Source of the DNA: Chthoniobacterales bacterium
GTDB taxonomy: Bacteria > Verrucomicrobiota > Verrucomicrobiia > Chthoniobacterales > JAATET01
DNA length: 62,851 nt
Direction: 5' to 3'
Assembly (NCBI GenBank): GCA_015655545.1
Contig: JAATET010000003.1
Span: 1-62,851, forward strand
A model generated the notes under the pieces. The model was not told where the DNA came from. It searched no databases and saw only the letters and a program-made list of their open reading frames with translations. A program made the position numbers and the translations under genes. Shown piece by piece: positions 32,251-40,097 of the stretch (within the stretch, counting starts at the first letter, position 1; the number at the start of each line of letters is the position of its first letter).

Positions 32251-33852
32251 TCAACGGCTTTTGTTCGAGAAAAAGATAATACCCTCGGTGTCAATTGCGT
32301 TGTGACGAAAAATGTCGCGGGAAACCAATACTTCCATCGGGAGAATGCTGTCACAGTGAAGACCTATGCTTTCTCCAATCGCACGTAAGAAATCTATCGT
32401 AGAAATATCAACACGTTCACCACCAGCAATTGTGTGGTTATTTCCGACAACGAAATAGGCTTTCCCGTCGCGCTTGAGACTCGCTTGAACACCACATAAC
32501 ACGCTCCGCATATCCAAAAAGTATTTTGAAAGTAAAGCAGGGAGATTTTGTCGTCTAAAGCCAGCATCCGTGTCTTTGTTCAGCGAGTCAATGCAGTCTA
32601 TAAGTTGACAAACCTCTAACGGCAGCAATTTCCGATTATTTTCATACGCAGCAAGCAACGATTTCCTCGCAAACGTTGAAATCTCTCTATTTCCGATCAT
32701 TCTAGTGTCAGTCTCCCTATGAGAACTACGGGGCAGAAGCTTAAGGTAAATGAGGCTTAACCGATCTGTATCGAGGTATGGAAGTGCCGTTGCATATGGA
32801 GGGGAGGTTATCACAGCCGACATCCCACCGCGATGGCCTTTCCAAATCGTGGAAATATCACGGGCGTCTCCATTTTCAACCTTCCATTTTCCGAGGGCTA
32901 TGCGGGGACTTTGTCTGAGAAACGCTAAAACAAGCCTAACTGACCTACCAGCCTCCTCTAAAAACTCTTTTATTGGGTCAATTTCGGCATCAGTGTTGAT
33001 TTCGCGCCGCACACGCAAATCATCATTTTTTTGCCACGAAACTCGTCGAATAATGTTGCTCAGGCAAATTCGAAACAGGGAACGAATGTTACTTTGCTCA
33101 ACTTGATCGATGTTTACTGCAATAACATCTAAATCGCACAAGACATCCTGTGATAGCCATTCAGAAAGGTATTCCTGATCTCTTGCGGGAAGAGAAGAAA
33201 AATAAGGGAGAACTTTTTCCTTCTTTCGAGTAGGCGCATTTAAGAGAGTTTCTCTAATAGAAAGATACTCCGATTCGATTTCATCGGGCTTTGAAGCAAG
33301 AATTGAACACTTAGTAGCCGTCATGAATGCTGACAATGGGTTCATGTCGATACCTTCAGACTGAAACCCAGCTAAACTTGTTTCAACCAATGTCGTCCCA
33401 CTTCCACACATTGGGTCTCCAATTAGATCGCCACGCTTTATCCCTGCATGGTTAAGCAACGAGATAACCAATTGAGGAAAAAATTTTCCCCTATACTCAT
33501 GAATTCCATGAGAAGCATAGCGGAGACAGCGTCGATTAGGTATTGGAACGTTTTTCTGAAAAGGCAAAAGTCTTTTTAAATCGTGAACAGGTATTCCGTT
33601 TCGAACTAGATTTACGGTAGCTTCCTTGAGCGTTTGCTCGGTAAACAATTCCTCGCTCGCTGAAACAGTTTCCCAGAATGCCAACCGATTTTTCAGAAGT
33701 AGTGGATCAGAAGTGTGGACTTCAAACAGACCATCTGCCGCTCCTACAGCATGCGGGACTCGCCCCGTAAGCGACTGGAGTTCCATCATAGCCAGTTTCT
33801 TCTCGAAAGGCTGCAAGAATGGCTTAAGGCGGGTGACGACTGTTTTAGGCAT
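32251..33852 (-). CDS. DNA methyltransferase (SPPY class), modification subunit 1
   Basis: A 533-residue methyltransferase. SAM motif I reads GDPMCGSGTTLVETSLAGFQ near residue 145, and catalytic motif IV is VITSPPYATALPYLDTDR (~355). SPPY with upstream FxGxG-type motif indicates an N4-cytosine (or N6-adenine) enzyme. It overlaps the end of the second methyltransferase by 8 bp and lies convergent to the restriction gene. BfiI-like systems use two enzymes, one per strand of an asymmetric site, as here. Confidence 0.85.
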   Translation of the reverse strand: MPKTVVTRLKPFLQPFEKKLAMMELQSLTGRVPHAVGAADGLFEVHTSDPLLLKNRLAFWETVSASEELFTEQTLKEATVNLVRNGIPVHDLKRLLPFQKNVPIPNRRCLRYASHGIHEYRGKFFPQLVISLLNHAGIKRGDLIGDPMCGSGTTLVETSLAGFQSEGIDMNPLSAFMTATKCSILASKPDEIESEYLSIRETLLNAPTRKKEKVLPYFSSLPARDQEYLSEWLSQDVLCDLDVIAVNIDQVEQSNIRSLFRICLSNIIRRVSWQKNDDLRVRREINTDAEIDPIKEFLEEAGRSVRLVLAFLRQSPRIALGKWKVENGDARDISTIWKGHRGGMSAVITSPPYATALPYLDTDRLSLIYLKLLPRSSHRETDTRMIGNREISTFARKSLLAAYENNRKLLPLEVCQLIDCIDSLNKDTDAGFRRQNLPALLSKYFLDMRSVLCGVQASLKRDGKAYFVVGNNHTIAGGERVDISTIDFLRAIGESIGLHCDSILPMEVLVSRDIFRHNAIDTEGIIFFSNKSR

Positions 33853-35221
33853 ATAAACCCTTTGTATTTTCTAGGATGAGAAGCTCTTCCGTTTTAATTT
33901 TTCCGATAGCTGGATTGAACGCCTTTTGCGTGTCTTTCATTCGACGCGAAACGCGCAATACTTCCGTAAATCCATGCCTTTTGGCCTCTTCGGAAATGAG
34001 CGAGGCATTATCAACAAGCTTTCCTTTGATAGTGGAATTACCTATAATGAAACAAGCAAAGCGGCCTCTTCGTAGGGATGACTGAAGCCACGCAAAAACA
34101 GTGGACATTTCGGACTTAAAAGTTTCTACGGTCGCCCCTGACGGCCCAGTCTTTCCATATTTTCGATGGCTGCCTATTTCTTCCCGTTTAAACAAAGGTT
34201 GATCCATTCCAAGCCAGACCATGCGCGTCATATGGTATAGATGATAACTGTAGGCGTTTGGATAAGGCGGCGAGCAAACAACCAAGTCCAACAGCTCAAT
34301 TTTGGGACGGTCTAAGACGGAGGATTCAAAAATCTTACAAGAGAATCTTTCCTCAACGAGGTCCGTAAACTCAATTGAGGCATTCAAGGCGCTTTTTAGT
34401 GAAAAGGCGAACTTTCTGAAAGCATCACCTTGCGTAAGCTTCTTTTCACGACGAACATATCGTGTGTCTGAATCCTGTTTAGAAACAGATACTAAAATAG
34501 CCGAAAAAGCGATCTTTCCTAAGCATATGGCCTGCGCAGTAGGAGCCGTTTCAACCCAATGTAAAATCTCAGCAAGCTCCTCTACGATAAATGCATCATA
34601 CCAAAATGTTACCGCCTTATGATCAGGACGTGCAAACGAGGAAGTAAAAGCGGTTCTCTTAAACAGAGAATCATTTCCCATGTTGGAAATTTCCGCTGCA
34701 AAACGATTCGCCTTTTCAATAAGAATTGATAAATACTCCCTGTCGTTTTCGGATATTCGCTGCGTTTTAGCCTGTGTTATTAGACACGCGAGTGGATTGG
34801 CATCTACCCCAACAGCATGTCTCTTTAATGTTAGAGATTCGACGAGTGTGGTCCCGCTACCACAAAAAATATCTCCGACAACCTCACCAACCGACGACAA
34901 CTCCTGTATTAATGCATTTGGAATTTGCGGAATGTATTTTGCTGGATAGGGATGAATTCCATGGGTGAGGTATGTTGTTTTCGCTTCTCGAAAATCCCAA
35001 TCAATTTTGCCGAGGGACGACAACGAACGGGCTGCTGGACGATCAACAGTATAAGACGCGCTGTGTTCAGCTACCGAATTTACCTTGTCGGCATCTTCAG
35101 AGCTAAAAATGCGCCATCCCCGTCGGTCTCTTTGAGGTTCGGGAACCAACCCCTGCCTAAGCCACCTCAGAAGGGTGTCTTTATGAACTCCTGCCAATTT
35201 TGCGACTTGGGCGGTATTCAT
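33845..35221 (-). CDS. DNA methyltransferase with N-terminal HTH, modification subunit 2
   Basis: 458 residues from ATG 35221. An N-terminal MerR/excisionase-like HTH (NTAQVAKLAGVHKDTLLRWL; PQRDRRGWRIFSSEDADKV, residues 1-50) is joined to a methyltransferase with motif I IFCGSGTTLVESLTLKR and motif IV VVCSPPYPNAYSYHLYH. The frame extends to 35251, but ATG 35221 starts exactly at the HTH and leaves a palindrome upstream. A DNA-binding head on a methyltransferase is known for autorepressors such as M.SsoII and M.EcoRII. Confidence 0.85.
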   Translation of the reverse strand: MNTAQVAKLAGVHKDTLLRWLRQGLVPEPQRDRRGWRIFSSEDADKVNSVAEHSASYTVDRPAARSLSSLGKIDWDFREAKTTYLTHGIHPYPAKYIPQIPNALIQELSSVGEVVGDIFCGSGTTLVESLTLKRHAVGVDANPLACLITQAKTQRISENDREYLSILIEKANRFAAEISNMGNDSLFKRTAFTSSFARPDHKAVTFWYDAFIVEELAEILHWVETAPTAQAICLGKIAFSAILVSVSKQDSDTRYVRREKKLTQGDAFRKFAFSLKSALNASIEFTDLVEERFSCKIFESSVLDRPKIELLDLVVCSPPYPNAYSYHLYHMTRMVWLGMDQPLFKREEIGSHRKYGKTGPSGATVETFKSEMSTVFAWLQSSLRRGRFACFIIGNSTIKGKLVDNASLISEEAKRHGFTEVLRVSRRMKDTQKAFNPAIGKIKTEELLILENTKGLYA

Positions 35222-35236
35222 CCCCTGCATGCCTGC

Positions 35237-35258
35237 TGCATATACCTGCATATATGCA
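35237..35258. promoter_or_regulatory. Candidate operator for the HTH-methyltransferase
   Basis: TGCATATATGCA (35247-35258) is a perfect 12-bp palindrome, preceded by a second TGCATATA (35237-35244) exactly 10 bp away. The pair lies ~16-37 bp upstream of the proposed ATG, in phase on one DNA face. It fits a binding site for the enzyme's own HTH. Confidence 0.5.
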
Positions 35259-35281
35259 CGTTTGGGAAGACATTTGACGCG

Positions 35282-35490
35282 TTACTTTGTAAATATCTGA
35301 ATTTTAGAAGCACTCTCTTTCCTGATTGAGGCTTCACTTTTGTCGATAGGAGGGGCAAATAGGCGTCTCACTCTCTGAACCGTCGAAACTCCCTTGCCAG
35401 TGATTTTAGCCGTATTTCGCACAGACTGCCCCGCCTTCAACTGACATAACACATCTCTATTGCGAGTTAGAAAAACAGCTCTAGGCACGC
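35282..35490 (-). pseudogene. Serine resolvase/invertase, C-terminal HTH remnant
   Basis: The readable part is LTRNRDVLCQLKAGQSVRNT followed by AKITGKGVSTVQRVRRLF, the resolvase C-terminal HTH (GxSxRxTAKxTGxxxSTVQR). The catalytic domain is missing. The same frame continues rightward into GC-rich flanking DNA of unrelated composition, placing the island border near 35490. Confidence 0.6.
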
Positions 35491-35499
35491 ACGAACCTT

Positions 35500-35727
35500 T
35501 TGGCCTACGCCACGTTTCATATCGCGCGGGAGCTGGCGGGCGCATTTTTAGCTCACCTCGCGGAGCATCATCTCGAAGTGCGCGACACTCCGGAGCGCCT
35601 CGGGCAGCTCGGACCCAAGGCGCAGGATGTCATTGAAATCGAGTTGAGGGACGATACTTACGCCGTGGCCGCCCTCGAAGACATCGTGGACGATTTTTTC
35701 GCCACGAAAAACATCAGCAACGAATAG
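35500..35727 (+). CDS. Small acidic protein of unknown function
   Basis: A 75-residue frame (TTG 35500; the true 5' end may have been lost at the island border). It contains HIARELAGAFLAHLAEHHLE and ALEDIVDDFFATKN; high-GC codons match the chromosome, not the island. It lies 8 bp upstream of the cupin gene, so they may form an operon. No known family. Confidence 0.5.
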   Translation: MAYATFHIARELAGAFLAHLAEHHLEVRDTPERLGQLGPKAQDVIEIELRDDTYAVAALEDIVDDFFATKNISNE

Positions 35728-35734
35728 ACACGGA

Positions 35735-36316
35735 ATGTCCGGCGCGAATCTTTTCCACGAAACGCACCTCCTCCGCGACGGCGGCTGGTGCCCAAATAAC
35801 CCACGACTTCCGCTGCTGGTCTATCGCTCCGCCCACGAAGCGCGCGACAGCGAGGCGCTGGCGGCATGGTTCGAAAGCCGCTTCGCGGAAAATGGCTGGC
35901 CGCCCGCATGGCGCTACACCATTTATCCCTACGCGCATTATCACAGTACGACTCACGAAGTGATCGGAGTGTTTCGCGGCGCCGCGAGCGTGCGCATGGG
36001 AGACGCCCGCGGGGTGACGATCACCTGCAAAGCCGGCGACGTGCTGCTCATCCCGGCCGGCGTCTCGCATGAGCGCATTTTAAGCAGTTCGGATTTCCGC
36101 GGCGTGGGCGCTTACCCGCGAGGATTCGAGCCCGATGAATTGCGCGGTCGCCCCGGCGAACGGCCCTCCGCGGATCGACGCATCGCGGCATTGCCGATTC
36201 CTCCACTCGATCCCGTCGCTGGCCACGATGGCCCGTTGTCGACGGAGTGGCGGCGACCGAGTGTGGCATCCGAAGAACCCGCCGAGGCTTCGCACGATCT
36301 CCGGCCGCATCTTTAG
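35735..36316 (+). CDS. Cupin-domain protein (YjlB-like)
   Basis: A 193-residue protein with a single cupin barrel: YAHYHSTTHEVIGVFRGAAS (metal-ligand His and Glu) and KAGDVLLIPAGVSHERI (second motif). The N-terminal segment FENGWPPAWRYTIYPY-like and the C-terminal RRIAALPIPPLDPVAGHDGP agree with the YjlB family (COG4297). The enzyme activity is unknown; an iron- or manganese-dependent reaction is likely from the fold. Confidence 0.82.
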   Translation: MSGANLFHETHLLRDGGWCPNNPRLPLLVYRSAHEARDSEALAAWFESRFAENGWPPAWRYTIYPYAHYHSTTHEVIGVFRGAASVRMGDARGVTITCKAGDVLLIPAGVSHERILSSSDFRGVGAYPRGFEPDELRGRPGERPSADRRIAALPIPPLDPVAGHDGPLSTEWRRPSVASEEPAEASHDLRPHL

Positions 36317-36375
36317 AGCCTCCTCTTCGCACAGAACGCGGCATCGGGGAAGCAGCGGATCGGCGCATAGTAAAT

Positions 36376-36669
36376 ATGATACTCGCACGTGAGGGCGGCT
36401 TTCGCCCCGAACCCCGTTGCATGAAACCTCGAGCGAACCGGAAATGTGCCAGCGGCATCCGCCCGGGTGAACTCGCGAAGCGGCTCCATGACGAGCTCGG
36501 GCAGCATCTCGTCGGCGTGACCCTGGAGACCGGCGCATTGGCGCGAAAGCTCGGGGATCGCCACGCGCCCGAGCTCCAGGATGCACACCGAATCGTGGAG
36601 CATCTGCGCTCGGCGAACCTCGAGGTGAGCCGATTGATCGCCTGGCTCGACCGAGGCTGTCCGCGGTGA
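36376..36669 (+). pseudogene. Sensor histidine kinase fragment (HisKA_3 dimerisation helix)
   Basis: 97 residues, with RPGELAKRLHDELGQHLVGV followed by ETGALARKL and EHLRSANLEVSRLIAWL. RLHDELGQHL is the phospho-acceptor helix of NarX/DegS-type kinases, with the His present. Sensor and ATPase domains are absent, and the frame stops soon after the helix. It is most likely a decayed gene. Confidence 0.55.
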
Positions 36670-37272
36670 AGCAAATCCCCTAGCCTTCCGTCGATGCGGC
36701 AAACGCGAGACGCCGATTGTGAGGACTTTTTACTGCGACGGCTGCCGCGGAACGACCACTCGATAGAATTGCGGCTCGTGGCCTGCAGCTCCGTTATCCG
36801 GCACATCCTGCCAGCCGGTCGCCACGACGGGGGGAAACGTCCGCAAGCTTGATTCACGAAGCCCTGCTCACCGACGCCGAGATGGCGCTCGGCGTCGAGG
36901 AATGGAAGCAACAGCTCGACGATCCGTTCCCGAGCTGTGGGCCACCCGGGCCGCCGAGGAGGAATTCGTCCACTGAATTTGATGGCCACCGGCCTCTACT
37001 TTCGGACCTGCAAGGAATGGCGCGAGGCTTTGGCCGGCAAGGTCGCGGAAACATGCGCCGAGTTCGTGTCGCGTCTCGCCGAAATTGACGACGAGGCATC
37101 CTGCTCGATTGCGACGGCCACTGGTGCCGCCGCATGGAGGCCTGTGAGTTAAATTCATTCGTCGTCCGCAAGCGACAGTTAATATTTCGCAAGCTGGAGA
37201 CAGCGGCCAGGCTGCGTGCGAGATAAGTTTCCGGAGATATTCAAGGTGGGACGATCGTCTCGAAACTATAAA
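36670..37272. other. Decayed coding region before the AraC gene
   Basis: About 600 bp with only short, broken open frames in different phases, such as 36694-36852 (52 codons) and an ATG frame from 36982 with MATGLYFRTCKEWREALAGK. High G+C at third positions hints at former coding DNA. No frame is long enough, or conserved enough, to call. Probably a remnant of the kinase operon. Confidence 0.45.
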
Positions 37273-38199
37273 ATGAGCCTATCGATTCAATCGGCTGAGA
37301 GCGAGGTGGACGTCTGGGAAAAAGCGGGCGGACGCTGGAGGTTGGTGCATGGGGGCATGCTCGAACGCGGAGTCAGCCTCGAGTTCCACGACTTCGCGCT
37401 GGATGCTCCGCTCGACTGGGGGGCCAGCTTTCATGAGCAGAGCCTGGAGGTATGCATCAATCTTCACGGCTCGGCCACGTTGCGCCGCGGGTCGACGACC
37501 GTGGACCTCGGGGACAATGAAGTCGCGGTTTATACGGTGCCGGCGTCACGGCCTTCCGCTTTGCGCGCGGTCGAGGGCCATCATTGCTTTTATACCCTGG
37601 AATTTTCCTGCGAATGGCTGCGAAGGCACCTGCATGTTTTCCGGTATCGCCTGAAGCCGGAAATCCTCCGCTTCATCGAGCGGCCGTCACGGGCGCGGGC
37701 ATTCGTCGAGCGGTTTCCGCTTCCTCCGGCCATGATTCCCTTGCGGATCGATCTGCTGGCACCTCCGGTGCCGGATGGTGCGCAGGACGCGTGGTATTTC
37801 GGCAAGATTTTCGAAATCCTAGCCTCAACCATATTTCGTGCCGATCAGGCGATGAGCGGAAATGATCTGCGCATCCGTGAGCGAGTCGAGCGGGCACGGG
37901 CGCGATTGGAGCGGGACTTCGAAAACCCGCCTTCGTTGGAAGACCTGGGCCGGGAAGCCGATTGCAGCGGGTTCTATTTGAGCCGGCTGTTCAAACAGGA
38001 GCTCGGGGTAAGCATCCCCAGCTATCTCCGGGCGACGCGAATGGAAAAGGCTGCCGCCTATCTGCGGAAAGGTATGTCGGTGACGGATACCGCGGTCGCG
38101 GTGGGTTACAGCAGCGTGAGCGCGTTCATCAAGGCCTTCGGCGAATATCACCAAACAACTCCGTCGCGGTGGATCGCCGTCTGGAGCAAATCCGAATAA
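37273..38199 (+). CDS. AraC-family transcriptional regulator
   Basis: 308 residues from ATG 37273 (GTG 37216 possible). The N-terminal part lacks a classic cupin sugar motif but has SLEVCINLHGSATLRRG and TVPASRPSALRAVEGHHCFY, resembling PchR-type iron and siderophore regulators. The C-terminal ~100 residues hold two HTHs (EDLGREADCSGFYLSRLFKQ; DTAVAVGYSSVSAFIKAFGE). It stands directly before the PEP-CTERM/haem cluster on the same strand, and is the natural candidate to control it. Confidence 0.88.
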   Translation: MSLSIQSAESEVDVWEKAGGRWRLVHGGMLERGVSLEFHDFALDAPLDWGASFHEQSLEVCINLHGSATLRRGSTTVDLGDNEVAVYTVPASRPSALRAVEGHHCFYTLEFSCEWLRRHLHVFRYRLKPEILRFIERPSRARAFVERFPLPPAMIPLRIDLLAPPVPDGAQDAWYFGKIFEILASTIFRADQAMSGNDLRIRERVERARARLERDFENPPSLEDLGREADCSGFYLSRLFKQELGVSIPSYLRATRMEKAAAYLRKGMSVTDTAVAVGYSSVSAFIKAFGEYHQTTPSRWIAVWSKSE

Positions 38200-38443
38200 A
38201 TTTCCTGATTCGGGGCGGTTGTTTTCGCCAAAGCAGCGGGATCGGGGCCCGTTTCTTGACGGAACGTTGACATTTTTTACCGGTCGCTTGCGCACCCCGT
38301 GAGGCCGCTCAGAGAAAAGCCAGTGGAAGGCGCGGATTTCGCAATGAAGAGACATTCCGCCGCAAGGCGAAGGCAGCGAAGCCGGGATGGCGACGGTAGG
38401 CTGGTGAGAACCCTGGAACAAGCCAACTCCAATCAAATCCACC
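38200..38443 (+). promoter_or_regulatory. Promoter and structured 5' leader of the PEP-CTERM/haem operon
   Basis: TTGACG (38256) and TTGACA (38267) are -35-like; no good -10 follows. From ~38281 to 38420 the leader is rich in complementary blocks: CGCC-GCAA-GGCG, a hairpin with a GNRA tetraloop near 38358-38369; GGC-AGCGAA-GCC next to it; then GCC...GGC and GGG...CCC pairs. It looks like a folded RNA, perhaps a riboswitch, but matches no class I can confirm. Confidence 0.45.
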
Positions 38444-39265
38444 ATGAAAATCCTACCCAATCTTGTTCTTTTCGTCCTCGCGGCAGCCGCGATGTCTCCC
38501 TCCGCACGGGCCATCGACACCGCGGCCGGTTTTGAACCGTCGAATCCCGCCGCCAACAGCGGCAGTTACAACAGCGGCAGCCCGATCAACGCACAGCTCA
38601 GCGGTCTCGGCGCCACCGGCGTCTACGGCTCCTACGACGCGCCGAACATCGGCTTCGCCGCGTGGGAAAAATGGTCGAGCGGCTCGTTCGCGAGCCTCGC
38701 CCCGCAATACAGCGGAGCCAGCGGTATTCTCTCCGCCTCGCTCACGCAGAGCAACACGAGCATCGGCCTTGCCACGACGGGCAGCAATCCCGGCATCATC
38801 ACCGTCGACGACGCGACCTACTACGGCCGGCTCGCGGCGACCTCGACGAGCACGTTCGATTTCTCGCTGACCGGCACCTCGAGCATCGCGATCACGAGCA
38901 TCACGCTGCAGATCAAGCACTCGACGTATAGCGCCAGCACCTTTGCCTTCAACCCGACGCTCGACGGCATCGGCGCCGACGAGGCCGTCAAGGGGGCGAA
39001 CCTCGGCAACTCCTCGGACGCGATCAGCCTCTCCACCAATTACTTTGTCTATACCTATACGTGGTCGGACCTGAGCATCGCGGCCAACCAGCCCTTCGCC
39101 CTCTCGTTCTCGTTATCGCCGGGGGCCCAACTCTCGCTCGACAGCATCGCGGTCAGCGCCACGGCCGTTCCCGAGCCCGGCACGTGGGGATTGGCGATGG
39201 CCTTCGGGCTGTTCGCGCTCGTTGTGATCCGGCGCAAACGCTTCCGTTCGTCCGCTTCCGTCTAA
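38444..39265 (+). CDS. PEP-CTERM surface protein (copy A)
   Basis: A 273-residue exported protein: signal peptide (MSPSARA-IDTAAGFEP), a Ser/Thr/Ala-rich beta-sandwich-like body, and a C-terminal sorting signal VPEPGTWGLAMAFGLFALVV plus IRRKRFR from residue 242. Exosortase cleaves such signals and the protein is moved to the surface or matrix. The body is clearly related to the N-terminal half of the ChaN fusion (shared NAQLSGLGA, IGFAAWEK, SSGSF). First structural gene of the cluster. Confidence 0.88.
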   Translation: MKILPNLVLFVLAAAAMSPSARAIDTAAGFEPSNPAANSGSYNSGSPINAQLSGLGATGVYGSYDAPNIGFAAWEKWSSGSFASLAPQYSGASGILSASLTQSNTSIGLATTGSNPGIITVDDATYYGRLAATSTSTFDFSLTGTSSIAITSITLQIKHSTYSASTFAFNPTLDGIGADEAVKGANLGNSSDAISLSTNYFVYTYTWSDLSIAANQPFALSFSLSPGAQLSLDSIAVSATAVPEPGTWGLAMAFGLFALVVIRRKRFRSSASV

Positions 39266-39341
39266 CCATCCGAAATCGGTCGCCCGGCACGCCATTCCCC
39301 TGCTCGTGCCGGGCGCCTGTTGAGCCCCATCCATTGCATCC

Positions 39342-40097
39342 ATGAAACGACTGACTTTTCTCATCGCCTGCGCCGTGCTGCCGGCAAGCCTGCCCGCCGC
39401 CGAAACGCTCTTCCTGCCCAACCCCGCCGGCTCGACGGTCGTCGCGGGCTGGGTTCCCACCAATGCCGAGATCGTCGGCGGGGAACTGCAATCGGACGGC
39501 CCGTGGCTCTCGTCGTGGCCCGCGGGCGCGGTTCTGCCGGCGGCCTTCACCGATGGCACATCGTCCTGGAATCTGACGAGCAACTTCACCGGCTCGAACT
39601 TCACCGGCCCTGATTCCATTTATACGTTCGATCGCACGGACGCGCAGTTTACGGTCACGACGACCGATTACGCGGGGGGAGCCTTCGGCAAGGTAATCCT
39701 CCAGCTCACTCCAAGTTCCGACAACAATCGCGATCTCCAGCTCGGCGCGAGTCTCACGATCGGCGGAATCACTTATTCGGGGTCGCAGGCCACCTTCACG
39801 AGCGACCGCGCGTTCGGCGGAAACTTCTCCGACCCGACCAACCGCTACTACGGCCACTTCGGCGGGCTGGCATTGGTCACCTATGAATGGGATCTGGATG
39901 CGCTGGGATACTCGGGCGGCTATTCCGATGTGAGCCTGAGCTGGAGCCTGCCGCAGACGCACAGCGTGCTCTACGACGCGCAGGTCTCCTTCGCGGCGGT
40001 TCCCGAGCCCGCCACGGCCGGCATGGCGGGATTCGGACTGTTCGTGGTGATAGCGCGGCGCTTGTCTCGTCGTCACCCGAGAGTTCAAGAGGCATGA
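39342..40097 (+). CDS. PEP-CTERM surface protein (copy B, unrelated body)
   Basis: A 251-residue exported protein: signal peptide (ASLPAAETLF), a beta-rich body (GSTVVAGWVPTNAEIVGGEL; NFTGPDSIYTFDRTDAQFTV), and the sorting signal VPEPATAGMAGFGLFVVIAR plus RLSRR from residue 220. The body does not resemble copy A. Its TGA overlaps the ATG of the next gene (ATGA). Anchoring by exosortase is inferred. Confidence 0.85.
   Translation: MKRLTFLIACAVLPASLPAAETLFLPNPAGSTVVAGWVPTNAEIVGGELQSDGPWLSSWPAGAVLPAAFTDGTSSWNLTSNFTGSNFTGPDSIYTFDRTDAQFTVTTTDYAGGAFGKVILQLTPSSDNNRDLQLGASLTIGGITYSGSQATFTSDRAFGGNFSDPTNRYYGHFGGLALVTYEWDLDALGYSGGYSDVSLSWSLPQTHSVLYDAQVSFAAVPEPATAGMAGFGLFVVIARRLSRRHPRVQEA

Larger units (their letters stand above)
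30599..35490. mobile_element. AT-rich restriction-modification island
   Basis: These ~4.9 kb are visibly richer in A/T than both flanks and carry one restriction gene and two methyltransferases. The left side has a possibly truncated small gene and the right side a resolvase C-terminal fragment. Composition, content and broken edges indicate horizontal acquisition. No clear direct repeats were found at the ends, so the exact limits are approximate. Confidence 0.6.

Noticed and set aside
38281-38440. Cobalamin or GEMM riboswitch call for the leader
   Set aside because: The invariant core blocks of both classes are not present as read by eye; kept only as an unclassified structured leader.
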